From Chitinophagaceae bacterium (GTDB lineage: Bacteria; Bacteroidota; Bacteroidia; Chitinophagales; Chitinophagaceae): a stretch of DNA of 64,000 nucleotides. Positions within the stretch are counted from its first letter, which is position 1, and each line of letters begins with the position of its first letter. This document shows positions 26,629 to 35,317 of this stretch, one piece after another. The position numbers and the translations under genes were made by a program. The notes beneath the pieces are model-generated. The model was not told the origin of the DNA. It made no database searches and worked only from the letters and a program-made list of their open reading frames with translations. Location of the stretch: NCBI GenBank assembly GCA_016702745.1, contig JADJDJ010000003.1:186001-250000 (forward strand). The letters run 5' to 3'.

Positions 26629-28170
26629 TTATCGAACAATTTTAAAGAAACGCTTCCAGCGCGGGCCACCATCCCAGCTAAACCAGATCATCCAGGCTTT
26701 ACCAACAATCCTGTCTTCGGGAACAAATCCCCAGAAGCGGCTGTCCTGCGACTGATGCCGGTTATCACCCATCATCCAGTAATAATTCATTTTGAAAGTA
26801 TAAGAGGTCACTTCTTTTCCATTGAGATAAAACTTACCATTACTCGTAGTAAACTCATTCTTTTCATAAACCCTGATCGCCCGCTGGTAAATATCATAAG
26901 TAGCTGCATTCAATGGCAGGGTGGCTCCTTTTTTAGGAATCCAGATCGACCCATAGTTATCAATACTCCAACGGTTGTTCAACACAAACCCTTCAAAGGC
27001 AGCGCTGTTGGCAGCCGTGGTATCCAGCATAAAATGCAAATCTTTTACCAGACCTGACTGCCTCAGTTTTTCGGCAGATTTAGTGGTCATATTGATCCGG
27101 TACTTATTTGTTCCGATCACCATGCTTACCTGTGGATCTAAAATATCAATTTTGTAATCTGATTTGGCAATATCAGCATCCAGTGGCTGGGTGGTTTCCA
27201 GCATGTATTCCATTTGGGCATCAGGAGGCATGGGCTGCTTCTTGCCATTGATATAAATTTCCCCCTGATACACCCTTAATGTATCACCGGCCACTGCCAC
27301 GCAGCGTTTGATATAGTTATCGGTTTTATCAGCCGGGTGAATGGCCAATGGAAACTGATCAGGATCCGCCAATACAATTTGTCTTCCTTTATCCATATCA
27401 CCTAAACCTTGTTCACGGCAAACCTGGTAATAAGGAACTTTAGACTGGTAATCCGGCAAGTTAATCACCGTATCCCCGGCCGGGAAATTAAAGACTACAC
27501 AGTCACCTCTTTCCACCGGCGAGGCAAACCAGCGGGTATACGGTATCTGAATAGCTTCAGAATATGATTTACGGCTGGAACCAAAGGGAAGGTAATTATG
27601 TACAAAGGGAACCGAAAGTGGTGTATTCGGAATACGTGGTCCATAACTGAACTTACTGACGAATAAGAAGTCTTTTACCAGCAAGGTCTTTTCCATCGAA
27701 GGAGAAGGAATTGTATAGGCTTCAAATACAAATGTGCGGATCAATGTAGCAGCAACCACGGCAAAAATGGCTGCATCCACCCATTCTCTCCAGCCTTTCT
27801 TCTGGTACTTCTTTACTCCGGCGGGACCAATAAAATTTGGATTCTCTTTATACGCGAGATAAGGAAAATAGAAAGGAGCAAACAAAGAAGCCATGGTATG
27901 CTGACCCAGCGTAAATCTGCCAAAGGTCTTTACAAACTCAATAAAGATACCCGGTGTAATGAACCAACCCACTACCGGAATCAATTGCCAGAACACCCAG
28001 TGTGTGGGTCTTTGAGCCGCTTTCTGCATTTCCCAGGTATTGTAAAAAGGCACATAGGCTTTCCAGGCAGCAATACCTGCTTTAGGGAACAATTTGGCCA
28101 ATCCAAAGGATGGCAGGAAAACCAGGAGGGTTCCGATCAGGTAAACGATAAACATATGGTTGAGGGGCAT
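26629..28170 (-). CDS. lepB: Signal peptidase I
   Basis: A 513-residue membrane peptidase that cleaves signal peptides. The catalytic serine is in TIPSPSMEKTLLVKDF (about residue 157) and the lysine in NYIKRCVAVAGDTL; the closing box is GDNRHQSQDSRFWGFVP. The protein is long because of an N-terminal hydrophobic domain (two or three TM helices, residues 1-110) and a large insertion between the conserved boxes, both usual in Bacteroidota. A gap of 131 bases without features separates it from the response regulator. Confidence 0.94.
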   Translation of the reverse strand: MPLNHMFIVYLIGTLLVFLPSFGLAKLFPKAGIAAWKAYVPFYNTWEMQKAAQRPTHWVFWQLIPVVGWFITPGIFIEFVKTFGRFTLGQHTMASLFAPFYFPYLAYKENPNFIGPAGVKKYQKKGWREWVDAAIFAVVAATLIRTFVFEAYTIPSPSMEKTLLVKDFLFVSKFSYGPRIPNTPLSVPFVHNYLPFGSSRKSYSEAIQIPYTRWFASPVERGDCVVFNFPAGDTVINLPDYQSKVPYYQVCREQGLGDMDKGRQIVLADPDQFPLAIHPADKTDNYIKRCVAVAGDTLRVYQGEIYINGKKQPMPPDAQMEYMLETTQPLDADIAKSDYKIDILDPQVSMVIGTNKYRINMTTKSAEKLRQSGLVKDLHFMLDTTAANSAAFEGFVLNNRWSIDNYGSIWIPKKGATLPLNAATYDIYQRAIRVYEKNEFTTSNGKFYLNGKEVTSYTFKMNYYWMMGDNRHQSQDSRFWGFVPEDRIVGKAWMIWFSWDGGPRWKRFFKIVR

Positions 28171-28301
28171 GGGCCTTTTTTTAAGCGGTCAAAAATATCA
28201 TAATTATCTGCCGCTTAAAATTTTAAACAAAAAAGTTTTGTGAAACGGCGGCCAGTGGCATTTATTGACCGGTTAACGGGGCCAATTGATACCGGAATCC
28301 A

Positions 28302-29462
28302 TTATTTGGGCATAACATAGCTCCTGATATCCTCATCCGTGATGGTTTTCCCGGAAAGAATGACCAGCCGCTCCACTACATTACGCAATTCCCGGATATT
28401 ACCCGTCCAGTTATACTGCTGTAAAAGATCAATGGCAGCGGGTTCTATTGGCTTAACAGCAATGCCATAATCGGAACAAATATCTTTCAGAAACTGGTCC
28501 ACCAGCATCGGAATATCATCTCTCCGGTCGTTCAGAGAGGGGACATGGATCAGGATGACACTTAAGCGATGATAAAGGTCCAACCGGAAATTCTTGGCTT
28601 CTACTTCCTTTAAAAGATCCTTATTGGTGGCAGCGATTACTCTTACATCCACACTGATATCTTTATCAGCCCCCACCCGGGTGATCTTTCCCTCCTGCAG
28701 TGCCCGCAGCACTTTCGCCTGGGCACTGGAACTCATATCCCCGATTTCATCCAGGAAGAGGGTACCACCGTTGGCTGATTCAAATTTGCCGATTCGCTGT
28801 TTAACGGCCGAGGTAAAAGAGCCCTTCTCATGACCAAAGAGTTCGCTCTCGATCAGTTCGGTGGGGATAGCTGCGCAGTTGACTTCTACAATGGGACCGG
28901 AAGCCCGGTTACTTTTTTCATGCACCCACCTGGCCACCAGTTCCTTTCCCACCCCATTTTCTCCGGTGATCAGGATACGGGCCTCTGTGGGCGCCACTTT
29001 CTCTATGGTTTCTTTAGTTTTTTTGATCGGAGCAGAATCCCCAATCATTTCCTGTACCCGGCTCACTTTTCTTTTAAGCACTTTGGTTTCGGTCACCAGG
29101 TTGCTCTTGTCCATCGCATTCCGGATGGTGATCAGGAGGCGGTTCAGATCCGGTGGTTTGGAGATATAATCATAGGCTCCCTTTTTCACCGCTTCTACGG
29201 CCGTTTCAATATTGCCATGCCCCGAGATCATGATGATGGGAATATCCGGGTTGCTCTCCCCTGCTTTTTGAAGGAACTCGATCCCATCCAGTTTGGGCAT
29301 CTTGATATCACAAAGCACGAGGTCGTAGTTCTTTTCCTTGAATTTTCTCAATCCTTCTTCCCCATCTGCCGCTTCTTCAATTTTATACCCTTCAAAGGAT
29401 AAAATCTCAGTCAGCGTTTTGCGGATTGCCTTTTCATCATCAATGATCAGTATATCAGCCAT
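28302..29462 (-). CDS. Sigma-54-type response regulator without DNA-binding domain
   Basis: A 386-residue NtrC-like protein. Residues 1-120 are a receiver domain (phospho-acceptor Asp in VLCDIKMPKLDG, about residue 52). Residues about 140-370 are an AAA+ domain: Walker A GENGVGKELV, loop GHEKGSFTSA, Walker B LFLDEIGDM, and GNIRELRNVVER. The sigma-54-contacting loop reads GSFTSA instead of the classical GAFTGA, and the protein ends at SYVMPK with no helix-turn-helix. No histidine kinase is adjacent; the target genes are unknown. Confidence 0.88.
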   Translation of the reverse strand: MADILIIDDEKAIRKTLTEILSFEGYKIEEAADGEEGLRKFKEKNYDLVLCDIKMPKLDGIEFLQKAGESNPDIPIIMISGHGNIETAVEAVKKGAYDYISKPPDLNRLLITIRNAMDKSNLVTETKVLKRKVSRVQEMIGDSAPIKKTKETIEKVAPTEARILITGENGVGKELVARWVHEKSNRASGPIVEVNCAAIPTELIESELFGHEKGSFTSAVKQRIGKFESANGGTLFLDEIGDMSSSAQAKVLRALQEGKITRVGADKDISVDVRVIAATNKDLLKEVEAKNFRLDLYHRLSVILIHVPSLNDRRDDIPMLVDQFLKDICSDYGIAVKPIEPAAIDLLQQYNWTGNIRELRNVVERLVILSGKTITDEDIRSYVMPK

Positions 29463-29544
29463 TATCTACTTGATTTAAGAACAAAAATAGCGTATTTGCC
29501 ATGCATGTAAGGGCGGGAAAAGCGGAGTACAGGTAAAAATAAAA

Positions 29545-29564
29545 GGCCGGGTAGAAACCCAGCC
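29545..29564 (-). terminator. Imperfect hairpin with T-rich tail
   Basis: GGCCGGGT and ACCCAGCC pair with one mismatch around AGAA. On the minus strand the stem is followed by TTTTATTTTT. It lies 83 bases upstream of the response-regulator start and downstream of the strong pdhB terminator, so it may end a short transcript or act as an attenuator. Confidence 0.45.
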
Positions 29565-29682
29565 TCGTTTTAAAATCCAATATCCTATGAAAAACCATTA
29601 CAAAGATGCAGTTTCTTACGCGAATCGATGCACGAAAACTGAAATATATTTTGTTGTTCGTAGAACTACGATGCATAAAAAA

Positions 29683-29711
29683 GCCCCGCTTTGAGTGTAT
29701 CAAAGCGGGGC
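29683..29711 (-). terminator. Rho-independent terminator after pdhB
   Basis: A perfect 12-bp stem GCCCCGCTTTGA / TCAAAGCGGGGC with a five-base loop. On the minus strand it is followed by six T residues (29677-29682). It starts 21 bases after the pdhB stop. Confidence 0.92.
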
Positions 29712-29731
29712 CCGGCTATTTTCTGTTATAA

Positions 29732-30721
29732 TTACTTTTTAGTGTACATCACTTCTTTTACCAGTTTCACTGTTCTGGATACATCCGGTAAAGCAGCATT
29801 CACCAGGTTTCCTGCATAGTGCAGTGGTGCATCAGCAGCCGTAATACGGCGGATCGGCGCATCGAGATAATCAAAACCTTCTTTCTGGATCCGGTAAGTA
29901 ATTTCTGAGGAGATAGAGGCAAAAGGCCATTGTTCTTCCACAATCACGAGGCGGTTTGTTTTCTTCACACTCTCGAGGATGGTCATCCAGTCGAGCGGAC
30001 GAATCGTACGCAGGTCAATCACTTCGGCACTCACCCCTTCTTTTTCCAGTTCTGCGGCAGCACCCAGGGCCACTTTCATCATTTTGTTGAAAGAAACGAT
30101 GGTCACATCCCGGCCCATCTTTTTGATATCGGCCTTTCCCAGTTCGATATAATATTCTTCTTCGGGCACTTCGCTTTTGTCGCCATACATCACTTCACTT
30201 TCCATAAATACCACCGGATCTTCCTCATAACGGATAGCCTGCTTCAACAATCCCTTGGCATCATAACCATTACTGGGGGACACGACTTTGATACCGGGAA
30301 TATTGGCATAAAGGCTTTCGAAGGCTGTAGAGTGCTGGGCTCCGAGCTGACCGGCTGACCCGTTGGGGCCACGAAAAACGATTGGACAACTAACCTGTCC
30401 GCCACTCATTGCCAACATCTTAGAAGCTGTATTGAGAATTTGATCTAAAGCCAAAACGGCGAAGTTCCAGGTCATGAATTCAACCACGGGGCGCAAACCA
30501 TTTTGGGCGGCTCCCACAGCTACTGCGGTAAAACCCAATTCTGAAATGGGGGTATCGATCACCCTTTTGGGACCAAATTCAGCCAGCATGCCTTGGCTCA
30601 CTTTGTAAGCGCCATTGTATTCGGCCACTTCTTCCCCCATCAAAAATACCCGGTCATCCCTTCTCATTTCTTCATTCATTGCTTCTCTCAGGGCTTCCCG
30701 GAAAGCGATTGATCTTGCCAT
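29732..30721 (-). CDS. pdhB: Pyruvate dehydrogenase E1 component, beta subunit
   Basis: A 329-residue transketolase-like subunit. FLMGEEVAEYNGAYKVSQG, RVIDTPISELGFTAVAVGAA and IVFRGPNGSAGQLGAQHS are diagnostic of E1 beta. With the alpha subunit, E2 and E3 (not in this window) it decarboxylates pyruvate to acetyl-CoA. A terminator follows it. The isolated position of the beta subunit, without the alpha gene beside it, is common in Bacteroidota. Confidence 0.94.
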   Translation of the reverse strand: MARSIAFREALREAMNEEMRRDDRVFLMGEEVAEYNGAYKVSQGMLAEFGPKRVIDTPISELGFTAVAVGAAQNGLRPVVEFMTWNFAVLALDQILNTASKMLAMSGGQVSCPIVFRGPNGSAGQLGAQHSTAFESLYANIPGIKVVSPSNGYDAKGLLKQAIRYEEDPVVFMESEVMYGDKSEVPEEEYYIELGKADIKKMGRDVTIVSFNKMMKVALGAAAELEKEGVSAEVIDLRTIRPLDWMTILESVKKTNRLVIVEEQWPFASISSEITYRIQKEGFDYLDAPIRRITAADAPLHYAGNLVNAALPDVSRTVKLVKEVMYTKK

Positions 30722-30782
30722 TCGGTTCTTGTTTTAAGGAGGGCAAATTTAAGCGGGAATGCCGACAAAACCTAAAAGCAAA

Positions 30783-30811
30783 AGGCCTGTACAGTTAAAA
30801 TGTACAGGCCT
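30783..30811 (-). terminator. Strong hairpin between pdhB and the next minus-strand gene
   Basis: An 11-bp perfect stem AGGCCTGTACA / TGTACAGGCCT with loop GTTAAAA. Flanking A-runs give weak U-tails on either strand. It separates pdhB from the AT-rich region upstream, so it probably ends minus-strand transcripts coming from 31361. Confidence 0.8.
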
Positions 30812-31043
30812 ATTTAAAGCTATCATTTTTGAGAATATGTACTTTCCTAGTCCTCATTGATACATGGACCACCAGGCTGATAACAATTAAAAACTAAGCA
30901 TGCTGTTCTAGAAATATCCATAACCAACTTGGTGTGCCTTCCAACAAACACCAAGAATAAGCGCCATAACATCCTGATACACATCCTAAGCATGCTGGAT
31001 TGGCAGCAAACTGTTTGTAATAATCATCTATTTTTTCTTAAAA

Positions 31044-31361
31044 TCAATATTTTTGAAATTTTGCTAAGCTCCCATACTCAGTAACAACTACTTTTTTAAA
31101 TTGATCCCTTATAAATTGAAAACTGGCTTTCACCAATCTTATTTTTACAGATAACTCATCTTTACTTTCTTTATTTTTTTCACAATCTTCAATCATTTTA
31201 TTTATATCACTAATTGAAAATTTACTGGTCAATTCCTTTACAATTGGCATAATTTTCAACTCCTCATTCATTATTTTAGAAAACTCTGCATTGAATGAGT
31301 TTTGACCAAAAGAAGTTTGCCAGATAATTAATCCGACTACCCAAAAAAATAGCTTTCTCAT
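31044..31361 (-). CDS. Small secreted hypothetical protein
   Basis: A 105-residue protein with a clear signal peptide (MRKLFFWVVGLIIWQTSFGQ) and a helical mature part rich in Lys, Glu and Ile (MIEDCEKNKESKDELSVK). Base composition is clearly more AT-rich than the neighbours. After its stop, and one further stop, the same frame stays open for 47 codons with a Cys-rich stretch (CLGCVSGCYGAYSWC) to 30894, so the original gene may have been longer. No family recognised. Confidence 0.55.
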   Translation of the reverse strand: MRKLFFWVVGLIIWQTSFGQNSFNAEFSKIMNEELKIMPIVKELTSKFSISDINKMIEDCEKNKESKDELSVKIRLVKASFQFIRDQFKKVVVTEYGSLAKFQKY

Positions 31362-31494
31362 AATTTGATGATTTTAATATTAAGGGAATTAAAAAATATC
31401 CTTAATAAGATAGAATAATCATCAAGATAAATGAGAAAGCTTTATAAACATTTAGCGTAAATTCTTACTCATTACTAAGAACTTACCATAAATT

Positions 31495-31935
31495 TCACTC
31501 CTGACATTTCGCTTTATACCTTTCAACAATCTCTCCTACTTCTTCTTCAGTCAGCTTAGCCACTTCTTTAACATCCGGATATAAGCTTTCCATCTTATCA
31601 ACCATACACTCACAATATCTTTCTGAATATGATCTAGTGTTACCATTTTTAACTGCTTCCCTTACACAGCTGTTTACAAACTCATCCTTGCTGGACTGTG
31701 GCCAGCCATCAGATGTTTTACGGGTATCTCCGCGGTCTTCGTCTTTGTCACGGGTACCTTTCTCATCATCCTTGTAATCAGTATTACGGGAATCATCTTT
31801 TTCTTCATCGTCCCGGCTACGGTAATCATCTTTTTCCTTTTCGCGGTCGCGGGTAGACCTGCGGTCATCTTTTTTATCATTGTTACAGGCCACAAAAAGG
31901 CTGGTTGCAAAAAACAGGATCAGTAATTTTTTCAT
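31495..31935 (-). CDS. Lipoprotein with highly charged linker
   Basis: A 146-residue lipoprotein (lipobox FVAC, Cys17). Residues about 20-76 are almost entirely Asp, Glu, Lys, Arg and Ser (for example DRREKEKDDYRSRDDEE-like units), predicting an extended disordered spacer. The C-terminal 70 residues contain four cysteines (VNSCVREAV, RYCECMVD, KAKCQE) in a pattern found in many Bacteroidota hypothetical lipoproteins. Function unknown. Confidence 0.75.
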   Translation of the reverse strand: MKKLLILFFATSLFVACNNDKKDDRRSTRDREKEKDDYRSRDDEEKDDSRNTDYKDDEKGTRDKDEDRGDTRKTSDGWPQSSKDEFVNSCVREAVKNGNTRSYSERYCECMVDKMESLYPDVKEVAKLTEEEVGEIVERYKAKCQE

Positions 31936-32140
31936 AATGCTTGGTTTTGATAGTTAATTGATCGGCTCCACAGGGAATCGATGAAGAGGTCAACAAATTA
32001 GCCAAAGTTTTTGATCCATGAAAAAAACAATCCCTGATTTTTATTCCCAATGCAAATTTGGCGGCCTGCCCCCCTTGTTTCTCTCCCCTAAAAAGGTGAA
32101 TTCGTATTCCCGGATTCATTTCTTTCTTAATTTAACGGGC

Positions 32141-33598
32141 ATGAAAACAATGCCCAGGCCCTGGCTGATTGCCATCATCGTGATTATTGTACTTACCGGA
32201 GGGATCCTGTTCCTGATCCGCAGCTGCATCAACAGCGGTTTTGGGGGCGCACCCAAAGGCATGAAAGAACAATATGCATCGGTTCCGGCCCTTTATCTTG
32301 AAAAAGACGGAAAGGGAGTCATCCTGACCATCATGCCCCATCTTAAAATTCATAGCTATTCCCGCCAGGGCAATATGACCCGTAAATCAGCAAGCACTAC
32401 TTATTATCTGCAAACTAATGATGCTGTAACAACCGGGAAACTGATCGAGGTAAAAGTCAAATCCCAAAGCGATATCAAAAATCACCCCGTAGAAGTGATG
32501 GGCGCATCCGGTTCACTGGCCTGGGTTTTTATAGGAGAACCCATGGCTTTTGATGCCCTTACCCTGGAAAAGAAAGCGGATATCCCATGCTTGAACAAAA
32601 AATCCGCTTTAAGCGGTAAGTTCCCGGGAGAAAGGCGTTATTACAGGTTTGACCCCGCTTCCACCCTGCTTTATTTTACTGCCCTTGATGGCAGTAAATG
32701 GAAACTGAATACACAATCCCTGCTGGCCGAGGAAACTAATGATGATGGAACCCAAAACTCCATCGAAAAAATGCTTGAAGAAGTGGAGGCCGCTGAAAAA
32801 CAGCATAGGGCTGATATGGATTCAATATATGAACAAAAAAACAGAAGGCCTTCCAATGATTATGCCGCCCGCAGGATCAGTCAGGCCGAATACAGCCGCA
32901 TCACCAAAGAATATTATGCCGACCGGGAAATGCTGAATAAACGCAGAGACAGTTTACACGACAGAAAATTTCAAATCCGGGATCAGGAACGCAATGGCCG
33001 GGAAATTGCCAACGATCTGGAAAGCCTGATGAGAGGAACTCCCAATTACAATGAATTATATGTAAATCAGGATACCATCAAAGGACAATGGTTTGGCTTG
33101 TACAGTCCTGCTGAATTTAAAAAACTAAGCAGCAGCCTGCAACGCAATGCTGAAAATGATGAAACCGCCCGCAGGCAATTGTATATCTCTTCACTGGATA
33201 AAAAAAGACCCGGACAGTTTACATTGAATAAGGATGCTGCGGAGAGTCCATCCTCCCAAACCGGTTTTCTTCACGGCGGTTTTTTACTGGATAAAAAAAC
33301 AGCCCGGCCCATCCGCCTGCCTGGTAATGATTTCCTGATTATCTACCGGGAACAGATCGGTCGCGATGCCCGGATCCTGCTGGGAAGAATCAGTGCCACA
33401 GGAAAGACTATCTGGACCATGAATACCGGATTAAAAGAATGGGGCGATTGGTTTTACAATGGCCGTCAGTTGTTGATTCTTGGAAAAGATAAAGAAGAAC
33501 TGAGCAGCGGACAGATCAATCTGCTCCTGCGGGTGGATATCAACAATGGTAAGGCCAGCCGATATGATTATTATAATGATGAAATGAGAAAAGAATGA
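32141..33598 (+). CDS. Hypothetical membrane-anchored protein
   Basis: From the ATG at 32141 the protein has 485 residues; an open frame extends 41 codons upstream but without a plausible start. One TM helix (WLIAIIVIIVLTGGILFLI) is near the N-terminus. The rest is soluble, probably periplasmic, with an acidic/helical middle (SIEKMLEEVEAAEKQHRADM) between two beta-rich parts; RDARILLGRISATGKTIWTM near the end looks like a propeller-type strand repeat. It converges with the phosphatase gene. No family confidently recognised. Confidence 0.7.
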   Translation: MKTMPRPWLIAIIVIIVLTGGILFLIRSCINSGFGGAPKGMKEQYASVPALYLEKDGKGVILTIMPHLKIHSYSRQGNMTRKSASTTYYLQTNDAVTTGKLIEVKVKSQSDIKNHPVEVMGASGSLAWVFIGEPMAFDALTLEKKADIPCLNKKSALSGKFPGERRYYRFDPASTLLYFTALDGSKWKLNTQSLLAEETNDDGTQNSIEKMLEEVEAAEKQHRADMDSIYEQKNRRPSNDYAARRISQAEYSRITKEYYADREMLNKRRDSLHDRKFQIRDQERNGREIANDLESLMRGTPNYNELYVNQDTIKGQWFGLYSPAEFKKLSSSLQRNAENDETARRQLYISSLDKKRPGQFTLNKDAAESPSSQTGFLHGGFLLDKKTARPIRLPGNDFLIIYREQIGRDARILLGRISATGKTIWTMNTGLKEWGDWFYNGRQLLILGKDKEELSSGQINLLLRVDINNGKASRYDYYNDEMRKE

Positions 33599-33601
33599 TG
33601 C

Positions 33602-34714
33602 TTATAAGAATTTTTTCTTTTCTCCCGAAGGAAGTACCCTGTAATAAGCTCCCTCTTCTATCAGCAAACCTTCTGTATGTCCTTTCAGATGGTGTACATC
33701 GGTATTGATGAGTTTCCCACCCATTAATGCGGATATAGTATCGGCAATCACCGTATGACCCGTGGCAATCTTTTTTACCTTATAATGCCGGAGCGTACTG
33801 TCGATGGTATTCATGGTTGCCCGGTCTGATCCTCCATAATACCCGCGGTACCAGAATGGCCCCAGATCACTGTATAAAATTTCCAGCTCCGGCTGTTTAA
33901 AATTCATCAGGCTGTCGGCATAATGCGGACGCACCATTTTATTTAAACGGGATGTACTTAGCTCAAGCATATTTACCGGAGCAGATACTCCACCATGAAT
34001 AAACAGAATATCCCCGATTTTTTCCATCACGTTCTTGGTGCGCATCCAACGGCCGAGTTCGGAATTAGGCCCGTAGAGATCTGTAAATCCCGTATTCAAT
34101 AAGGCAGCAGCCTTCAGGTACTGTGCATGTACATAACGAAGATCACCACTCATATTCATGATCTCGTGGTTCCCCAAAACATAGTGCACATAACCACCGG
34201 CTGCTTTAGCCTGATCTTCGAGGGAATAAATCAGCCAGAGTACTTCATTGACCATGGCACCACGATCCACAAAATCACCGGTAAGTACCAGGTGACCATT
34301 GCCAAAGGTCCACTGAAAGTTTGTATCAATGATACCGCCGGCCTGTAATAACTGCCGGAAGGCGCCGAAATTTCCTTCGATATCAGAAACGATGAATTGC
34401 TTTTTTACATCATTGTACTCCGTCCTTTCCGGCTCCAGTTCAGATTTCAGTTTTACCGGAAAAAACTTTCCGGGAAGATCTGTTGCAACCAGCAGACTGA
34501 TTTCTCCCTTTTTACCAGTTTCATAAGTTGTAGTGGCCGCCCGCCAGCCCCCCTCTTCTTGCAGGATCCGGTGCACATAAATCTTATTATTGGAATATAA
34601 TACATAGGGGCCATCAGCCGTCGCAGCGGCTGTCCGGTGCAAATTGCATTGTTCACCGGGTAGCATGAATCCGGCTATTAACAGGGGCAGAAAGGCAAAA
34701 GCAATATTCTTCAT
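33602..34714 (-). CDS. Secreted calcineurin-like metallophosphoesterase
   Basis: A 370-residue protein with a signal peptide. Metal-binding blocks are VSDIEGNFGAF, LTGDFVDRGAMV, VLGNHEIMNMSG and GHTVIADTI. The first block has Glu where most family members have His (DxE rather than DxH). The GNHEIM block matches Shewanella-type protein phosphatases, so the substrate may be a phosphoprotein, but this is inference. It probably acts in the periplasm. Confidence 0.85.
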   Translation of the reverse strand: MKNIAFAFLPLLIAGFMLPGEQCNLHRTAAATADGPYVLYSNNKIYVHRILQEEGGWRAATTTYETGKKGEISLLVATDLPGKFFPVKLKSELEPERTEYNDVKKQFIVSDIEGNFGAFRQLLQAGGIIDTNFQWTFGNGHLVLTGDFVDRGAMVNEVLWLIYSLEDQAKAAGGYVHYVLGNHEIMNMSGDLRYVHAQYLKAAALLNTGFTDLYGPNSELGRWMRTKNVMEKIGDILFIHGGVSAPVNMLELSTSRLNKMVRPHYADSLMNFKQPELEILYSDLGPFWYRGYYGGSDRATMNTIDSTLRHYKVKKIATGHTVIADTISALMGGKLINTDVHHLKGHTEGLLIEEGAYYRVLPSGEKKKFL

Positions 34715-34797
34715 TCGAATAAGGTTTGAATCTCAGTGCTATGACTGTCGGATAACCCCGGAAGTTGCCTGCCGGGATGTATAAAGATATTTGAAAT

Positions 34798-35244
34798 TTA
34801 TGAGATACGATGCAGGTTTTGCCATTGGTCCCGGCTCATTTCAAAGCGAATTTCTCCCTTTCCATACAAGCCAGTTTCCTGCCATCCCGCTTTCCGGTAA
34901 AATCCTTCTGCCCTTGTTCCTGGTGAGGTACTGAGCCAAATGGGTTGATCAGACTGTTGAAAATACCAGTCCATCATTTCATCATGCAGGGCCCTCCCGA
35001 TTCCTTTTTTATCCTGACCGGGCTCCACAAATAAGGCCCAAACATTCTGATCAGAAACCGACACAATTGAAAATCCAATGATTCGTCCTGCTTCTTCCCA
35101 AACCCAACCCCGGCCCCGGCGAAGGATATAATCCTCCACATCTGCATCAGGCACCAGTCCGGGATCAGAGAGTGTATTTTCCTTTACGGCATTTCGGACA
35201 ATCTGGATTTGTGGAATATCTTTTACATGGGCCTGCCTGATCAT
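34798..35244 (-). CDS. GNAT family N-acetyltransferase
   Basis: A 148-residue acetyltransferase. The CoA-binding motif A is ALFVEPGQDKKGIGRALHDEM (Q/RxxGxG/A type, cut here), preceded by the beta4 strand IIGFSIVSVSDQ, and the end contains FYRKAGWQETG. Substrate unknown. It diverges from the TPR gene. Confidence 0.87.
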   Translation of the reverse strand: MIRQAHVKDIPQIQIVRNAVKENTLSDPGLVPDADVEDYILRRGRGWVWEEAGRIIGFSIVSVSDQNVWALFVEPGQDKKGIGRALHDEMMDWYFQQSDQPIWLSTSPGTRAEGFYRKAGWQETGLYGKGEIRFEMSRDQWQNLHRIS

Positions 35245-35317
35245 CTGCCTTCATTTAACAATTGAAACACAAGAATACTATAAATTACATCAAAATCAGA
35301 ACAGCCAACTAACACAC

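Noticed and set aside
29587..29694. A 35-residue plus-strand reading frame beginning MKNHYKDAVSYANR
   Set aside because: It ends inside the stem of the pdhB terminator, lacks a convincing ribosome-binding site and has no recognisable features; kept only as part of a gap with hairpins.
29455..29703. An 82-residue minus-strand reading frame between the response regulator and pdhB
   Set aside because: It overlaps two terminator-like hairpins and has an odd composition; probably non-coding.
31038..31046. Stop codons as evidence for a recoded genetic code or selenocysteine
   Set aside because: Two different stops, TGA and TAA, follow closely without a SECIS-like structure; other genes use both as normal stops.
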